Notes: generated by a model from the sequence alone, not told the origin. A stretch of 64,000 nucleotides of DNA from Leptolyngbya sp. Heron Island J (GCF_000482245.1 NZ_AWNH01000049.1:1-64000), one strand, 5' to 3'. Numbered from the stretch's first letter, positions 46,521 through 55,946 are shown. Made by a program: numbers and translations.

Positions 46521-49088
46521 ATGTGGTCTAAGCAGGGACAGAGAATTTGGAAATGGCGGCTTTCTATCTTATCTGCCTGCAGCATTACCGGTCTGATTTT
46601 GGGTCTAAAATTCCTGGGAGCCTTTCAGTTACTAGAATGGGCGGCCCTTGATAGCTGGTTCCGATTACGCCCCGTGGAGGAAAGCGATTCGCGCATTGTA
46701 ATTATTGGCATTAATGAGCAAGACATTACCGGAGACACTCAATGGCCCCTCACCGATGCCCAGCTAGCCGAACTAATCGATCAGGTAGCCGCTCAGAGCC
46801 CTAGAGCCATTGGTCTAGACCTTTACCGAGATGTTCCCCTAGATCCCGGTCATCAAGACCTGGTACGGGTGATGGCATCAACACCACAGCTGATCGGTGT
46901 GGAGAAAGTTTTAGGCATTCCTGTAGCACCGCCACCTAGTCTGGAGCAAAAAGAGCAGGTCGGCATTGCTGATTTTGTATTAGATGCGGATGGCAAGGTC
47001 CGTCGAGGACTCCTTTCAACTCGTACACCGGATAATCAAATCAAAGTGAGTTTGGGGGCAAGGCTGGCACTCACCTATTTAGCCGCCGAAGGGATCTCAC
47101 TTAAAGGGCTCAATGAACCTTCCGAAAGCTACCAGCTAGGTAAAGCCGTCTTTCAACGCTTTGAAACCAATGATGGCGGCTATGTAGGAGCAGATGCCGC
47201 TGGCTATCAACTCTTAATCAACTTTAGAGCGGGCAGCTGTACCGATACTACCCCAAACTGCCCTTTTGAAATGATCTCTATGGGGGAGTTTTTATCCGGC
47301 CAGGTGCCTCCCGATTTATTACAAGATCGGATTGTTTTGATCGGTGTAACAGCCCCCAGTCTGCAAAACCACTTTTACAATCCCTATAGCTATGGTGAAG
47401 CGATCTCCATCTCCGGGGTTGAAGTCCATGCCCACCTGACCAGTCAGATTATCAGCGCCACATTAGATGGACGAGCTTTAATTCAAACATGGCCTGACCC
47501 CCTTGAATGCCTGTGGATTTTTCTGTGGTCCAGCGGTGGCACCCTGTTGGGTATCCTGTGCCTTAATCGACGACGCATTACTGTCGGTCTTGTGTGGTTG
47601 GTAGGAACTCTTATACTCCTTCTCAGTAGCCTGGTCATCGGAGCCTATGTAGCTTTTTTAGCCGGATGGTGGATTCCTGTTGTCCCGCCCCTCTTAGCCC
47701 TAACAGGAACTGCTGTTATCAGCACCACCCACTTATTCTGGAAGAATCTAAAGGACTCTTACCACAAACTAGAACAAGCTCACCAACAGTTAGCCGACTA
47801 TTCTCAAACCCTAGAATACAAAGTCAAAGAACGCACCGTTGATCTTCTGGCTGCGAAAGAAGCGGCTGATCGAGCGAATCGTGCTAAAAATGACTTTTTA
47901 GCAAACATGAGTCATGAGCTGCGCACCCCGCTCAACACTATTCTGGGGATGACCCAAGCCCTGGAAGAACAAATTTTAGGTGAGCTCAACCCCAAACAGA
48001 CAAAAGCATTACGGGCAACTGAACGCAGTGCTCACCATCTGCTAGAGCTGATCAACGACATTCTAGACTTAGCTCGGGTTGAGTCAGGAATGTTAGAGCT
48101 AGATTATGCGCCAACAGCTGTTGTCCCTCTGTGTCATTTTTGTCTAACCGTCGTCAAACAACAGGCACACCAAAAGGGCATACAGCTCGACTCTAAGCTA
48201 TCCCATACGCTGCCAGCCTTTGTTATGGATGAACGGCGAATGCGTGAAGTACTGATCAATCTCTTGAGCAATGCAGTTAAGTTTACACCGGCTGGAGGAC
48301 GCGTCACCCTAGAAGTTGTTTATCAACAGCAATCCTCTCTTTTAGATCAGACAGATATATCAGAGACTCCCCCCCGCGATACCTTGAGATTTATTGTCAG
48401 CGATACTGGCATTGGTATTAAGCCAGGCTATATCGATCGATTATTTAAACCATTTGTCCAAATTGATAGTGCCCTCAACCGCCAATACACAGGTACGGGC
48501 CTGGGGCTGGCTTTGGTTAAACGGCTTACCGATCTCCATGGCGGTACCGTCACCGTCACGAGTAAAGTGGATGTCGGCAGCACCTTTACCGTCGAAATTC
48601 CCTGTAAAGCAGTGAGCCCACCTGCATCTAGTGGGAGGAGCCGACAAGATTCTGCCCAGGGCAACCTTAATTCTCTGGCTAGTGAGCCACGGGAAACTAT
48701 CCTATTGGTTGAAGATGATCCCGATAATATTACTGTTCTCAAAAGTTATCTCACCGCCAAAGGCTATTCTGTCTGTGTTGCTAACAATGGTCGTCAGGCA
48801 ATCTCGGCCATATTAACCACTGAGCCTGATTTGGTCTTGATGGATATACAAATGCCGGGAATGGATGGCCTAGAAGCCATGCAACGCATTCGACGTGAGC
48901 CGACATTGACCAATATCCCCATCATTGCGGTTACAGCATTAGCCATGAAAGGGGATCGAGAGCGATGTTTGGCGGCAGGTGCAAATGACTACCTGAGCAA
49001 ACCGGTGAACTTAGGCCAACTAGTCATCACTATTCAGCGACTTTTAGCGGAGCGGGAGCCTTCAATACAAAGTCACCATTTTTTCTAG
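46521..49088 (+). CDS. CHASE2 hybrid histidine kinase
   Basis: The 855-residue protein has one N-terminal helix (about 12-32), an extracellular CHASE2 domain (about 40-320; DSWFRLRPVEESDSRIVIIG, DGKVRRGLLST, QDRIVLIGVTAPSLQNHFYN), three membrane helices (about 330-410), HisKA with His465 (NMSHELRTPLN), HATPase (NLLSNAVKFT, GTGLGLALVKRL) and a receiver with Asp775 (LMDIQMPGMDG). Its kinase and receiver are close to those of the propeller kinase, suggesting a shared origin or common output. It is the last gene of the plus-strand exoprotein-CHAT-DUF928 series. Confidence 0.93.
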   Translation: MWSKQGQRIWKWRLSILSACSITGLILGLKFLGAFQLLEWAALDSWFRLRPVEESDSRIVIIGINEQDITGDTQWPLTDAQLAELIDQVAAQSPRAIGLDLYRDVPLDPGHQDLVRVMASTPQLIGVEKVLGIPVAPPPSLEQKEQVGIADFVLDADGKVRRGLLSTRTPDNQIKVSLGARLALTYLAAEGISLKGLNEPSESYQLGKAVFQRFETNDGGYVGADAAGYQLLINFRAGSCTDTTPNCPFEMISMGEFLSGQVPPDLLQDRIVLIGVTAPSLQNHFYNPYSYGEAISISGVEVHAHLTSQIISATLDGRALIQTWPDPLECLWIFLWSSGGTLLGILCLNRRRITVGLVWLVGTLILLLSSLVIGAYVAFLAGWWIPVVPPLLALTGTAVISTTHLFWKNLKDSYHKLEQAHQQLADYSQTLEYKVKERTVDLLAAKEAADRANRAKNDFLANMSHELRTPLNTILGMTQALEEQILGELNPKQTKALRATERSAHHLLELINDILDLARVESGMLELDYAPTAVVPLCHFCLTVVKQQAHQKGIQLDSKLSHTLPAFVMDERRMREVLINLLSNAVKFTPAGGRVTLEVVYQQQSSLLDQTDISETPPRDTLRFIVSDTGIGIKPGYIDRLFKPFVQIDSALNRQYTGTGLGLALVKRLTDLHGGTVTVTSKVDVGSTFTVEIPCKAVSPPASSGRSRQDSAQGNLNSLASEPRETILLVEDDPDNITVLKSYLTAKGYSVCVANNGRQAISAILTTEPDLVLMDIQMPGMDGLEAMQRIRREPTLTNIPIIAVTALAMKGDRERCLAAGANDYLSKPVNLGQLVITIQRLLAEREPSIQSHHFF

Positions 49089-49169
49089 TGGGCGTTACTC
49101 AAATTCCAGGGGATAGCTGTTAGGGACCTAACGCCTAACTTTCAAGTAATGGCAAAGCTTGTGACTGAT

Positions 49170-49688
49170 TCAAAAGTCATCTAAAACATCTGGGTCAATA
49201 TCCTCATCCTCAAGCATGTCAGACAGCGAGGTGGGATTTGTATCCACCGGCTTGGGAGGGATAATTTTCTCAAACATCATGCTTTGAGAAAGGGAAGAGT
49301 GACCGTTGCCCCCATGGCCATTGGTGCCGGTAGCGCCATGACCGTTGGTCGCACTGCTACCGCCCAGGGATTCACTCAGTTTAGGACCATAGGGTTCGCC
49401 TGCCAAAAAATGTCGTCGGATTTGAAAAATTCTAAACTCTAGTTCATCAATGGCATTACGAGCCAGCACCTGAGCTTCTTCTTTAGAGACAGTATCCTCA
49501 TAGGCCCATGGCAGATAGTAGGCTTTCAAAGCTCGAATCACCGACTCGCGCATATTCACCAGTTTGTTGTCACGCAGATAATCGATTATCCGCCCTTCAA
49601 TCGTGTCAGGATCGGAGCTAATGCTAAATGAAACCCGTTTTCTAGTACTAGGAGTATCTTTTTTAGACGAATCTTTCTTCTTAACCAC
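49170..49688 (-). CDS. ParR-like ribbon-helix-helix adaptor
   Basis: The 172-residue protein has a Lys/Ser-rich start, then RKRVSFSISSD, a beta strand followed by two helices (DTIEGRIIDYLRDNKLVNMR, ESVIRALKAYYLPWAYE), as in ribbon-helix-helix ParR/CopG proteins. A second helical part follows (VSKEEAQVLARNAIDELEFR), then a Gly/Asn/His linker and an acidic tail ending DPDVLDDF. ParR uses its C-terminus to bind ParM filaments. GTG at 49688 preceded by GGGAGGAG is the likely start. It overlaps the actin gene stop by 8 bp (translational coupling). Possible CorR equivalent. Confidence 0.72.
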   Translation of the reverse strand: MVKKKDSSKKDTPSTRKRVSFSISSDPDTIEGRIIDYLRDNKLVNMRESVIRALKAYYLPWAYEDTVSKEEAQVLARNAIDELEFRIFQIRRHFLAGEPYGPKLSESLGGSSATNGHGATGTNGHGGNGHSSLSQSMMFEKIIPPKPVDTNPTSLSDMLEDEDIDPDVLDDF

Positions 49689-50796
49689 GACTCCTCCCAG
49701 CAGCAAGTTTTTGGAATTTTAGGGCCAGCCACTTGGCACCACCATAGCAGTCACAAAAGCGCAGCTGATCAATGTCCGATTCTAGCTCTAGATTGGCCGC
49801 TACTTCGTCTTGTAAGTCTTCTAACCAATTGACCGTACAAAATGTTGACCGCTCTTCAAAGTACTCTTCCAAATAATCTCGCAGCTGGGTCGCGGTCCCT
49901 CCGCTGATCAGTACCTCATAGTTAGGTACACTAACCGAAGCCAGCCACTCATTCAGGCGATATTTCACCAGCTCCCAATAGTAAACGGTGGCCTTTTCGC
50001 GACGCTCAGCCAGGGGATAGCCTTTGCGGGGACGGTTAGGAAATACAACCCGCGCTGAGTTGTTGATCAAGGCGTCATAGAGAAACGGATCATCTGAATT
50101 GCAGGGTAAGTCTTGAGCCACAGCCTTCAGCAACTGCTGATAGCCCAGGTGCTCGGTACTGCTGGGTTCACCCTGGGGCGGTCGCCCGCCGTTAAATAGC
50201 AAAAAGCTCAGGTCTCGATGGCCAAACATGAGCACAACAAATGTCCTAGTTGAACGTTCTTTTTGTTGCGATCGCTGCACTTTACGCCACTGCACCAGCC
50301 CTGCCGCCTCGGGCAGCACCTTCACATGGCCAAAGTCTAGAAAAACATCCCGACCGCGATAGGTAAACATCTTGTGTCCCAAGATCTCACCCGTCAGCGC
50401 CCTATAGTCAGTCAGATACTCATTAAACGGCAGCGCAATCCCCACATCCAGTGTCAGCCTCTCTAGATCATGCTGATGGGCAAATTCACCCATCACCCCC
50501 AAGGCTCGAATGTGTGCCAAAGCACTTTTGGGTAGGCTGCTCGTAGCTTTGTTAGGACGCCCCTGGGCATCAATCCCCAGAGCATAGGCTGGCGTCTCCG
50601 GGTCCAGCTGCAAATAGCTGACTGACTCCAAGCCAGAACCGATTTGTTCACCCTGAGCTTCAATAATAGTTAGCTCCGAGGGCGGCATATCCGCCACCAG
50701 CGGTGGACACTGATAGGAATAGAACCGCTCACCATCATTGAGAACAGCCTTGGTGCCGGAGCTACCTAAGTCGATAAAACACTGATATTTGGCCAT
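49681..50796 (-). CDS. ParM-like actin-family ATPase
   Basis: The 371-residue protein has the actin/Hsp70 phosphate-1 loop FIDLGSSGTKAVL at the N-terminus and an adenosine motif VLISGGTATQLRDYLEEYF near residue 300. The phosphate-2 region FVVLMFGHRDLSFLLFNGG lacks the usual Asp of DxGxxT, which is unusual. The gene order actin then small RHH protein is that of type II partition loci (parM-parR). A chromosomal context without any plasmid or phage gene suggests the cytoskeletal CorM/CorR system described in multicellular cyanobacteria (from memory) rather than plasmid segregation. A recent plasmid integration is the alternative. Confidence 0.78.
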   Translation of the reverse strand: MAKYQCFIDLGSSGTKAVLNDGERFYSYQCPPLVADMPPSELTIIEAQGEQIGSGLESVSYLQLDPETPAYALGIDAQGRPNKATSSLPKSALAHIRALGVMGEFAHQHDLERLTLDVGIALPFNEYLTDYRALTGEILGHKMFTYRGRDVFLDFGHVKVLPEAAGLVQWRKVQRSQQKERSTRTFVVLMFGHRDLSFLLFNGGRPPQGEPSSTEHLGYQQLLKAVAQDLPCNSDDPFLYDALINNSARVVFPNRPRKGYPLAERREKATVYYWELVKYRLNEWLASVSVPNYEVLISGGTATQLRDYLEEYFEERSTFCTVNWLEDLQDEVAANLELESDIDQLRFCDCYGGAKWLALKFQKLAAGRSRG

Positions 50797-50820
50797 GGGG
50801 ATATGGGCAGACAGCTGCCA

Positions 50821-51020
50821 ATTAGTACATTAGTACGATTTTCTGGTGAATCTATTCTAGTCCAACAGGCGTTGACAATATATCGCAGAGAATACGTTTT
50901 ATTGCTAGATTGCCCTAACCCACAAACGTATCGGTATGCATTCAGCTAAACCGCATGACGACATTAATCAGGAATCTAGACTAACTCTCTAGACTCACCG
51001 CTACATATAGCGCTCAGTCT
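50821..51020. promoter_or_regulatory. Leader of the parM-like gene with short repeats
   Basis: In the 380-bp gap upstream of the actin-like gene, TTAGTACA/TTAGTACG stand in tandem (50822-50837) and TCTAGACT occurs twice 13 bp apart (50975 and 50988), with a partial AGTCTA at 51016. In type II systems the centromere-like repeats lie here. The repeats are too few and short for a firm parC call. Confidence 0.25.
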
Positions 51021-51176
51021 AATGTTGAAATACTAAAAGGCATTATGGTACCTGTTAAAGGTATTTTTGGGAAGTGATTTTCTGCTCTATCGTCCTTAGA
51101 ACGCAAATCGCCACTATTGAATACACCTGGTGAGGGTTAGGTGTAACTGGCATACAAGACGTTACCCACTTTTTCT

Positions 51177-52268
51177 CTAATCCAGATTTGCGATCCAGGC
51201 TTCTTGTTGGCCTTGGGGATTAAAGCCGGTCCCGACGATAGTTGACCCATCGGCGGAAATACTTCTGGCTTCGGCCAAGGTCCAGCCGGTGAGATTTAAT
51301 CCATAGTCGTTGGTCAGTACGGCTTTTAGAGAACGGATACCTCGCTGGGATGTCCAAATAAAGGCTTCTTGGCTTTGATCTCCAAAAAGTGCGAAGGAAG
51401 TAAAAGGTTGACCCGCATTACTAGTACTGGCTCCCACGACAACAGAAGCATCGTCTGACAGATCGTACGCAATGCTAATTCCAGTGCCATTTTGCAAGTC
51501 ACCCAAGCCAATACCCTGTTGATCGCTCCAGAGAAAGGCTTCGCCATTGGCATCAGTATTCGGGCTACCTGCCATACCAACAATAAATCGACCATTGGCC
51601 GAAATTGCCGCCGCCGCTCCAAAAACGCCAGAGGTCCTACCGCCAATCCCGAGTCTGGTCACTCCAGTGGACTGAGTCCAACGAAAGGGGGCCAATGCAC
51701 CGGTGGCATCATCGGTGGAGTAGCCGACAACAACCTGGCCACTGTCTGATATACCAACAGCTCCATTCCAGCGAGAACTACTTGTACCCAGTGCGACCAA
51801 GCCCTCGGCGGCTGTCCAGCGAAAGGCAGCGTCATTGCCCGCTCGATTGCTAACAAACCCAACAACAACGGTGCCATCAGCAGAAATACCCTCAGCAATC
51901 CCCGTAGGGCCAGCAGCTACTGCTGTCGCCCCTCCGGCCGCAGTCCATCGTAGAATTCCTCTGTTAACACCACCGTTGCCCACAACAACCTGGCCATTGT
52001 CGGAGATAGCAGTGGCGGCAAACCTATCTACTGGAATTTGGGTCATCCCCCTAGCCGCTGTCCACAAAAAAGACGCTGTGGCGTCTTTTTGACTGATGCC
52101 CACAACAACGGTGCCATCAGCTGATATGTCTACGGCCCTGCTGCGCTCATTCAATCCAGGTAAAAAGCCTAACCCCTGGAATGAAGCAGCATCTGCGGTT
52201 GGGTGGCCAAGGGTGAGTGTGGAGAAACTCAAAGTGGCGAACGCCATGAGAAATTGTCTTGTGTGCAT
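51177..52268 (-). CDS. Secreted HAF-repeat protein
   Basis: The 363-residue product has a signal peptide (to about 28) and about seven HAF-type units (ISADGTVVVG...AFRWTAAEGLVALG), which usually build a propeller. HAF proteins are exported and often extracellular; the function is unknown. The repeats are visible in DNA as GTTGTTGTGGG-type copies. A gene-free 380-bp gap separates it from the actin-like gene downstream. Confidence 0.85.
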   Translation of the reverse strand: MHTRQFLMAFATLSFSTLTLGHPTADAASFQGLGFLPGLNERSRAVDISADGTVVVGISQKDATASFLWTAARGMTQIPVDRFAATAISDNGQVVVGNGGVNRGILRWTAAGGATAVAAGPTGIAEGISADGTVVVGFVSNRAGNDAAFRWTAAEGLVALGTSSSRWNGAVGISDSGQVVVGYSTDDATGALAPFRWTQSTGVTRLGIGGRTSGVFGAAAAISANGRFIVGMAGSPNTDANGEAFLWSDQQGIGLGDLQNGTGISIAYDLSDDASVVVGASTSNAGQPFTSFALFGDQSQEAFIWTSQRGIRSLKAVLTNDYGLNLTGWTLAEARSISADGSTIVGTGFNPQGQQEAWIANLD

Positions 52269-52390
52269 TTTAGTGACTTCTTTTAACGGACTCTTGGTAG
52301 AGAGGGGACCTGACAGCCGCCAATCTTGATGTTTGAGAGCAGATGTTAGGATGATGGCCTGTTTGTGTTTTGATTAAATTCACACTATAG

Positions 52391-52756
52391 ATGACCGACT
52401 GTATCAATGTTTCAGGCATTCGTGCCTATGGCTATATTGGGGCATTACCTGAAGAGAACATATTGGGTCAGTGGTTTGAAGTAGATCTGACACTGTGGAT
52501 GGATTTATCGGTGGCAGGTCAGTCGGACAGTCTGGCGGATACTCATAATTATGCCGATATTATTCAGCAAACCCAGGGCATCATCCAGACGAAAAAATTT
52601 AAGCTGATTGAACGGCTAGCAGATGCGATCGCAACTCAGGCCTTGGATAACGAGCCCCGACTGGACAAAGTTCAGGTGACAGTCACCAAACTGACTGCTC
52701 CGGTCCCAAACTTTGATGGCCGAGTGGCAGTAACAATAGTAAGAGGCCGTTCCTGA
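52391..52756 (+). CDS. folB: Dihydroneopterin aldolase
   Basis: The 121-residue FolB catalyses retro-aldol cleavage of dihydroneopterin in folate synthesis. It has the N-terminal INVSGIRAYGYIGALPEE with Glu, a substrate pocket DTHNYADI, LIERLADAIA and the catalytic Lys in TVTKLTAPVPNFDGRVAV. Complete length. The next gene follows by 51 bp on the same strand. Confidence 0.95.
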   Translation: MTDCINVSGIRAYGYIGALPEENILGQWFEVDLTLWMDLSVAGQSDSLADTHNYADIIQQTQGIIQTKKFKLIERLADAIATQALDNEPRLDKVQVTVTKLTAPVPNFDGRVAVTIVRGRS

Positions 52757-52807
52757 CTCTAACCAATCCGTTACTATGCTGAAGGCAGTATTAGTGAGAG
52801 TCCCCCC

Positions 52808-54400
52808 TTGCCAAAGCTAAGGCTAAGTATCCCACCACAATTGCCGCTAATTTTGCTACTGGCAGCAATGCTGCGGCTGTGGCGTCTAGCGGCCAAACCC
52901 CTATGGGTGGATGAACTGTACACCGCATTTAACAGTCTTGGCAAAAGCCTAGATGAGATTCCTGTCGGTCGCTTATTACCTGTGGGGGACTACTGGGCGC
53001 TACTGGGGAATCCAGGCTCTATCTGGCAGGCGGCTCAGACCGTCACTACATCCAGTAATCACCCGCCGCTATTTTTTATCATGATGAACGGCTGGCTGCA
53101 TCAGGTGGGCACCTCGGTTTGGAGCCTGCGGGCATTGGCGGTGCTGTGGGGAGTGGTCGCCGTCGCCGGTATGTTTTACCTGGGGCAGCGTCTTAGCAAC
53201 CCACGGGTCGGGGCATTGGCGGCGCTGCTGATGGCAGTGTCTCCCTATGGTATTTATCTATCCCAGGAATCAAGACACTATAGCTTGGCAATTGCGATCG
53301 CACTCTTGGCCCTGATTAACTGGAGTGCCCTTCTTCAAGGCGAGCGTGCCCTCTGGCGCTGGCTGAGCTGGATCGGCTTAAACGCCCTGGGTGTCTATAT
53401 CCATTACTTTTACGGCTTTAGCATCATCGCCCAATGGTTGGTCACCATCAGTCGCATCATCTGGCGACGCGACCGTCGTAATCAGGCATTCCCCTGGCTG
53501 CTAGCCATGGGGTGTACGGCTCTACTTTACCTACCGTGGCTGCCTACGGCCTGGACCCATTTTTACAGTGAAGGTGGCACTAACTGGCTGAGCCAATCCG
53601 CCCCGCTGTGGCAGTCATTGCTATTGCCCTGGCTCCAATCCTTAGTGGCTGGTGTGTTTATGTTAATTTTGCTGCCTGTGGAGCAGGTGCCCCTGGCAGT
53701 CACCATTGTATCGGCCCTGATCATGCTGAGCGTATTTGGCATTGTGCTCAATCAGCTGATCCGGGGCTGGCAGCAAGAGACCCAGCTAGATTTGACGGCC
53801 CCCATAGTTAGCTATGGGCTGATTGTCTTCGGCATCATGATGGCGATTACCTATGGTCTGGCTAAGGATCTCACCCTGGCCCCGCGCTACTTTTTTATGC
53901 TGTATCCAGCCATAACCTTGGTGATGGCCCAGGCATTAGCCCGTCGCAAACGCTGGGTGATAATAACTGCGATCGCTGCCGGTATCCTCAGTCAGCTATT
54001 AATCAGCTACGACATTGCCCTCCTCAAACCATACCTGCCTGGTCAGATTGGCCGTCGACTGGGGGCAGCCTCCCAACCAACAATTGTGCTGATAGCGCCT
54101 CAACGCGATGGCTATCGCGCCCGTGCCCTCAGCTATGTCTTGGCCATGCCGCCGGATAACCCCAATACCCAGGTAGCCTTTACAGACCCCGCTGGTGTCA
54201 AATCATGGCAGCCAGTGCTCAGCGGTGATATCCCCACCCAAGATCTAACACTTTGGCTAGTGGAACCTCAGCGCAAAGTCCCCTTTCCCCCAGTCGTGCA
54301 GCTATCACAACAGGTTTGTTTTCCGACCGGGGAACGGATTAATACCGAAGGCACCCGTCAACAGCAATATCAATGCAGTGCCATGGGGCCAGACAGTTAG
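52808..54400 (+). CDS. GT39/GT83-like membrane glycosyltransferase
   Basis: The 530-residue protein has about eleven membrane helices. The first loop holds the catalytic acidic pair WVDELYTAFNS and SSNHPPLFFIM is in the second loop, as in PMT/ArnT-type glycosyltransferases using polyprenyl-phosphate sugars. SQESRHYSL matches the family loop. The C-terminal soluble part (about 430-530) is poorly conserved. The start is TTG at 52808; no better ATG gives the N-terminal helix. The product may glycosylate an exported protein or lipid. Confidence 0.85.
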   Translation: MPKLRLSIPPQLPLILLLAAMLRLWRLAAKPLWVDELYTAFNSLGKSLDEIPVGRLLPVGDYWALLGNPGSIWQAAQTVTTSSNHPPLFFIMMNGWLHQVGTSVWSLRALAVLWGVVAVAGMFYLGQRLSNPRVGALAALLMAVSPYGIYLSQESRHYSLAIAIALLALINWSALLQGERALWRWLSWIGLNALGVYIHYFYGFSIIAQWLVTISRIIWRRDRRNQAFPWLLAMGCTALLYLPWLPTAWTHFYSEGGTNWLSQSAPLWQSLLLPWLQSLVAGVFMLILLPVEQVPLAVTIVSALIMLSVFGIVLNQLIRGWQQETQLDLTAPIVSYGLIVFGIMMAITYGLAKDLTLAPRYFFMLYPAITLVMAQALARRKRWVIITAIAAGILSQLLISYDIALLKPYLPGQIGRRLGAASQPTIVLIAPQRDGYRARALSYVLAMPPDNPNTQVAFTDPAGVKSWQPVLSGDIPTQDLTLWLVEPQRKVPFPPVVQLSQQVCFPTGERINTEGTRQQQYQCSAMGPDS

Positions 54401-54495
54401 CATCAGTAATCCCCCACGAGCGGTATGACAGCTTAAAGAGTTTCATAGATTACCTATGATTACCACCACCACTCGCTATACTCATTGCTTGAACG

Positions 54496-54531
54496 CGCCC
54501 AGTAAAGCGTCCAGTAAAGCGCCCAGTAAAG
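54496..54531 (+). repeat. Three 12-bp tandem repeats before a TPR gene
   Basis: CGCCCAGTAAAG, CGTCCAGTAAAG, CGCCCAGTAAAG in direct tandem, followed by CGCC. They lie 26 bp before the ATG at 54557, within the leader. Confidence 0.9.
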
Positions 54532-54556
54532 CGCCAAATTCATAGGAATAGGCACC

Positions 54557-55501
54557 ATGACGTTTCGAGCTTTATACTCTTTCCTACGTCCAAAAAGCTA
54601 CGTAAAGTTCTTTGGACTATTAACAGCAGCGGCATTAACCGTAGTTGCTACCCCTGTATGGGCAGGTGATCCATTTCGCTCCAACAGCGAGCATAATATT
54701 GGTCCCCATGCCGAAACTGCATTTGAATCCTTCTTTCGCGCAGGCGACTATGTGAGTGCGCGTGCAGCTCTGGAACTCGCCAAAGCCTCTGAAGCTGACG
54801 ACCCCTTAGTCCACAGTATGGCAGCCTCCATGGCCTATCTGGATGAAGACTGGGATGCCCTGGACGCAGAAGTTGCCTTAACCCGGTCTACAGCGGAGAC
54901 TTTACTTGAAACCGACCCGCTACGGGGACATATCTACTCAGCAGTTGGCATTTTTATGGAAGGTGCTCACATGATGCGCACCCAGGGAGTTGCCCGCAGT
55001 ACACCAGCAGCATTGGCTATGCTACAACAGGTTTTTGGCCATATTGGCGAAGCCGAAAAGATTGACAGTACTGACCCAGAACTCAATTTGGTCAAAGGGT
55101 TTATGGATTTAATGCTGGCGGTTAACTTACCCTTTTCTGATCCAGAGAAAGCCATTGAACGCCTATCACAGTACGGCAACCCTGAATATATAGCCTATCG
55201 AGGCATTGCCCTGGGCTATCGCGATTTGGGACAGATGGATGATGCCATGACGGCGGTAGAGCAAGCCTTAGAAACAGCGCCTGAAAATCCAGAACTGTTT
55301 TATCTCAAGGCACAGCTTCACCGACGACAACAAGAGACTGATGATAGTGTCGCTATGTTTGAAAAAGCATTGGAGTATGCAGCCCAGCTGCCACCCAATC
55401 TGGCTCGCAAAATCTACAAGGAAAAATGTCGCACCCTGGGAGGATCTCACGAGACCTGTGGGATCGAAGCTAGAGACTTTGTTGATGACCTAGAAAAATA
55501 A
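54557..55501 (+). CDS. Exported TPR protein (Sll0314-like)
   Basis: The 314-residue protein has a signal peptide (about 18-36, ATPVWA cleavage) and TPR-like helices (about 50-290; YRGIALGYRDLGQMDDAMTA, EQALETAPENPELFYLKAQL). Two cysteines near the end (CRTLGGSHETCG) could form a disulfide, as in periplasmic proteins. It resembles a conserved cyanobacterial exported protein family whose function is unknown. Monocistronic with its own terminator. Confidence 0.8.
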   Translation: MTFRALYSFLRPKSYVKFFGLLTAAALTVVATPVWAGDPFRSNSEHNIGPHAETAFESFFRAGDYVSARAALELAKASEADDPLVHSMAASMAYLDEDWDALDAEVALTRSTAETLLETDPLRGHIYSAVGIFMEGAHMMRTQGVARSTPAALAMLQQVFGHIGEAEKIDSTDPELNLVKGFMDLMLAVNLPFSDPEKAIERLSQYGNPEYIAYRGIALGYRDLGQMDDAMTAVEQALETAPENPELFYLKAQLHRRQQETDDSVAMFEKALEYAAQLPPNLARKIYKEKCRTLGGSHETCGIEARDFVDDLEK

Positions 55502-55534
55502 TCTACAGTGAAAAATACTCTGTAGTTAGAAAAC

Positions 55535-55580
55535 ATCCAGGCGCTGGTAGTAATTAAAGTCTAGCGCCTGGATTGTATTT
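55535..55580 (+). terminator. Terminator hairpin after the TPR gene
   Basis: ATCCAGGCGCT pairs exactly with AGCGCCTGGAT over a 17-nt loop and is followed by TGTATTTT. Confidence 0.75.
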
Positions 55581-55932
55581 TGCCGATATTGCATCTTTAA
55601 ATATTGTATTCAGCTCATAATTACCATTGATTAATCTCAAGCAGGATTTCGAAATGTAAACTGCAACCTGATGATGATTAATGCCTATGAAGAGAACTGA
55701 TTTATCCTGACGCTAAATGGGGTTTAAAAAAGTAGCAGCCCCGCTGATAAACTAGCCAGTGAAGGCTGCAACGAGGCTGAAGACGCAGTTAGGAGGTATC
55801 TTGACTACTACAATAGCGGTCAAATTTCGTCGTTGGTAGTTAACTTAATAAGTTCTTAACTGTCGCCAGATAAAAAGCCAACTGCATTTATTTAAATTTA
55901 TTTCATAAAGTAAATAATCAATGCAAAAACCG

Positions 55933-55946
55933 TGTCTATATAGACA
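55933..55946. promoter_or_regulatory. 14-bp perfect palindrome in a long leader
   Basis: TGTCTATATAGACA lies 180 bp before the SSADH gene in a gene-free stretch (55581-56128). It may be an operator. No other signal was found there besides GGGAGG before the ATG. Confidence 0.35.
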
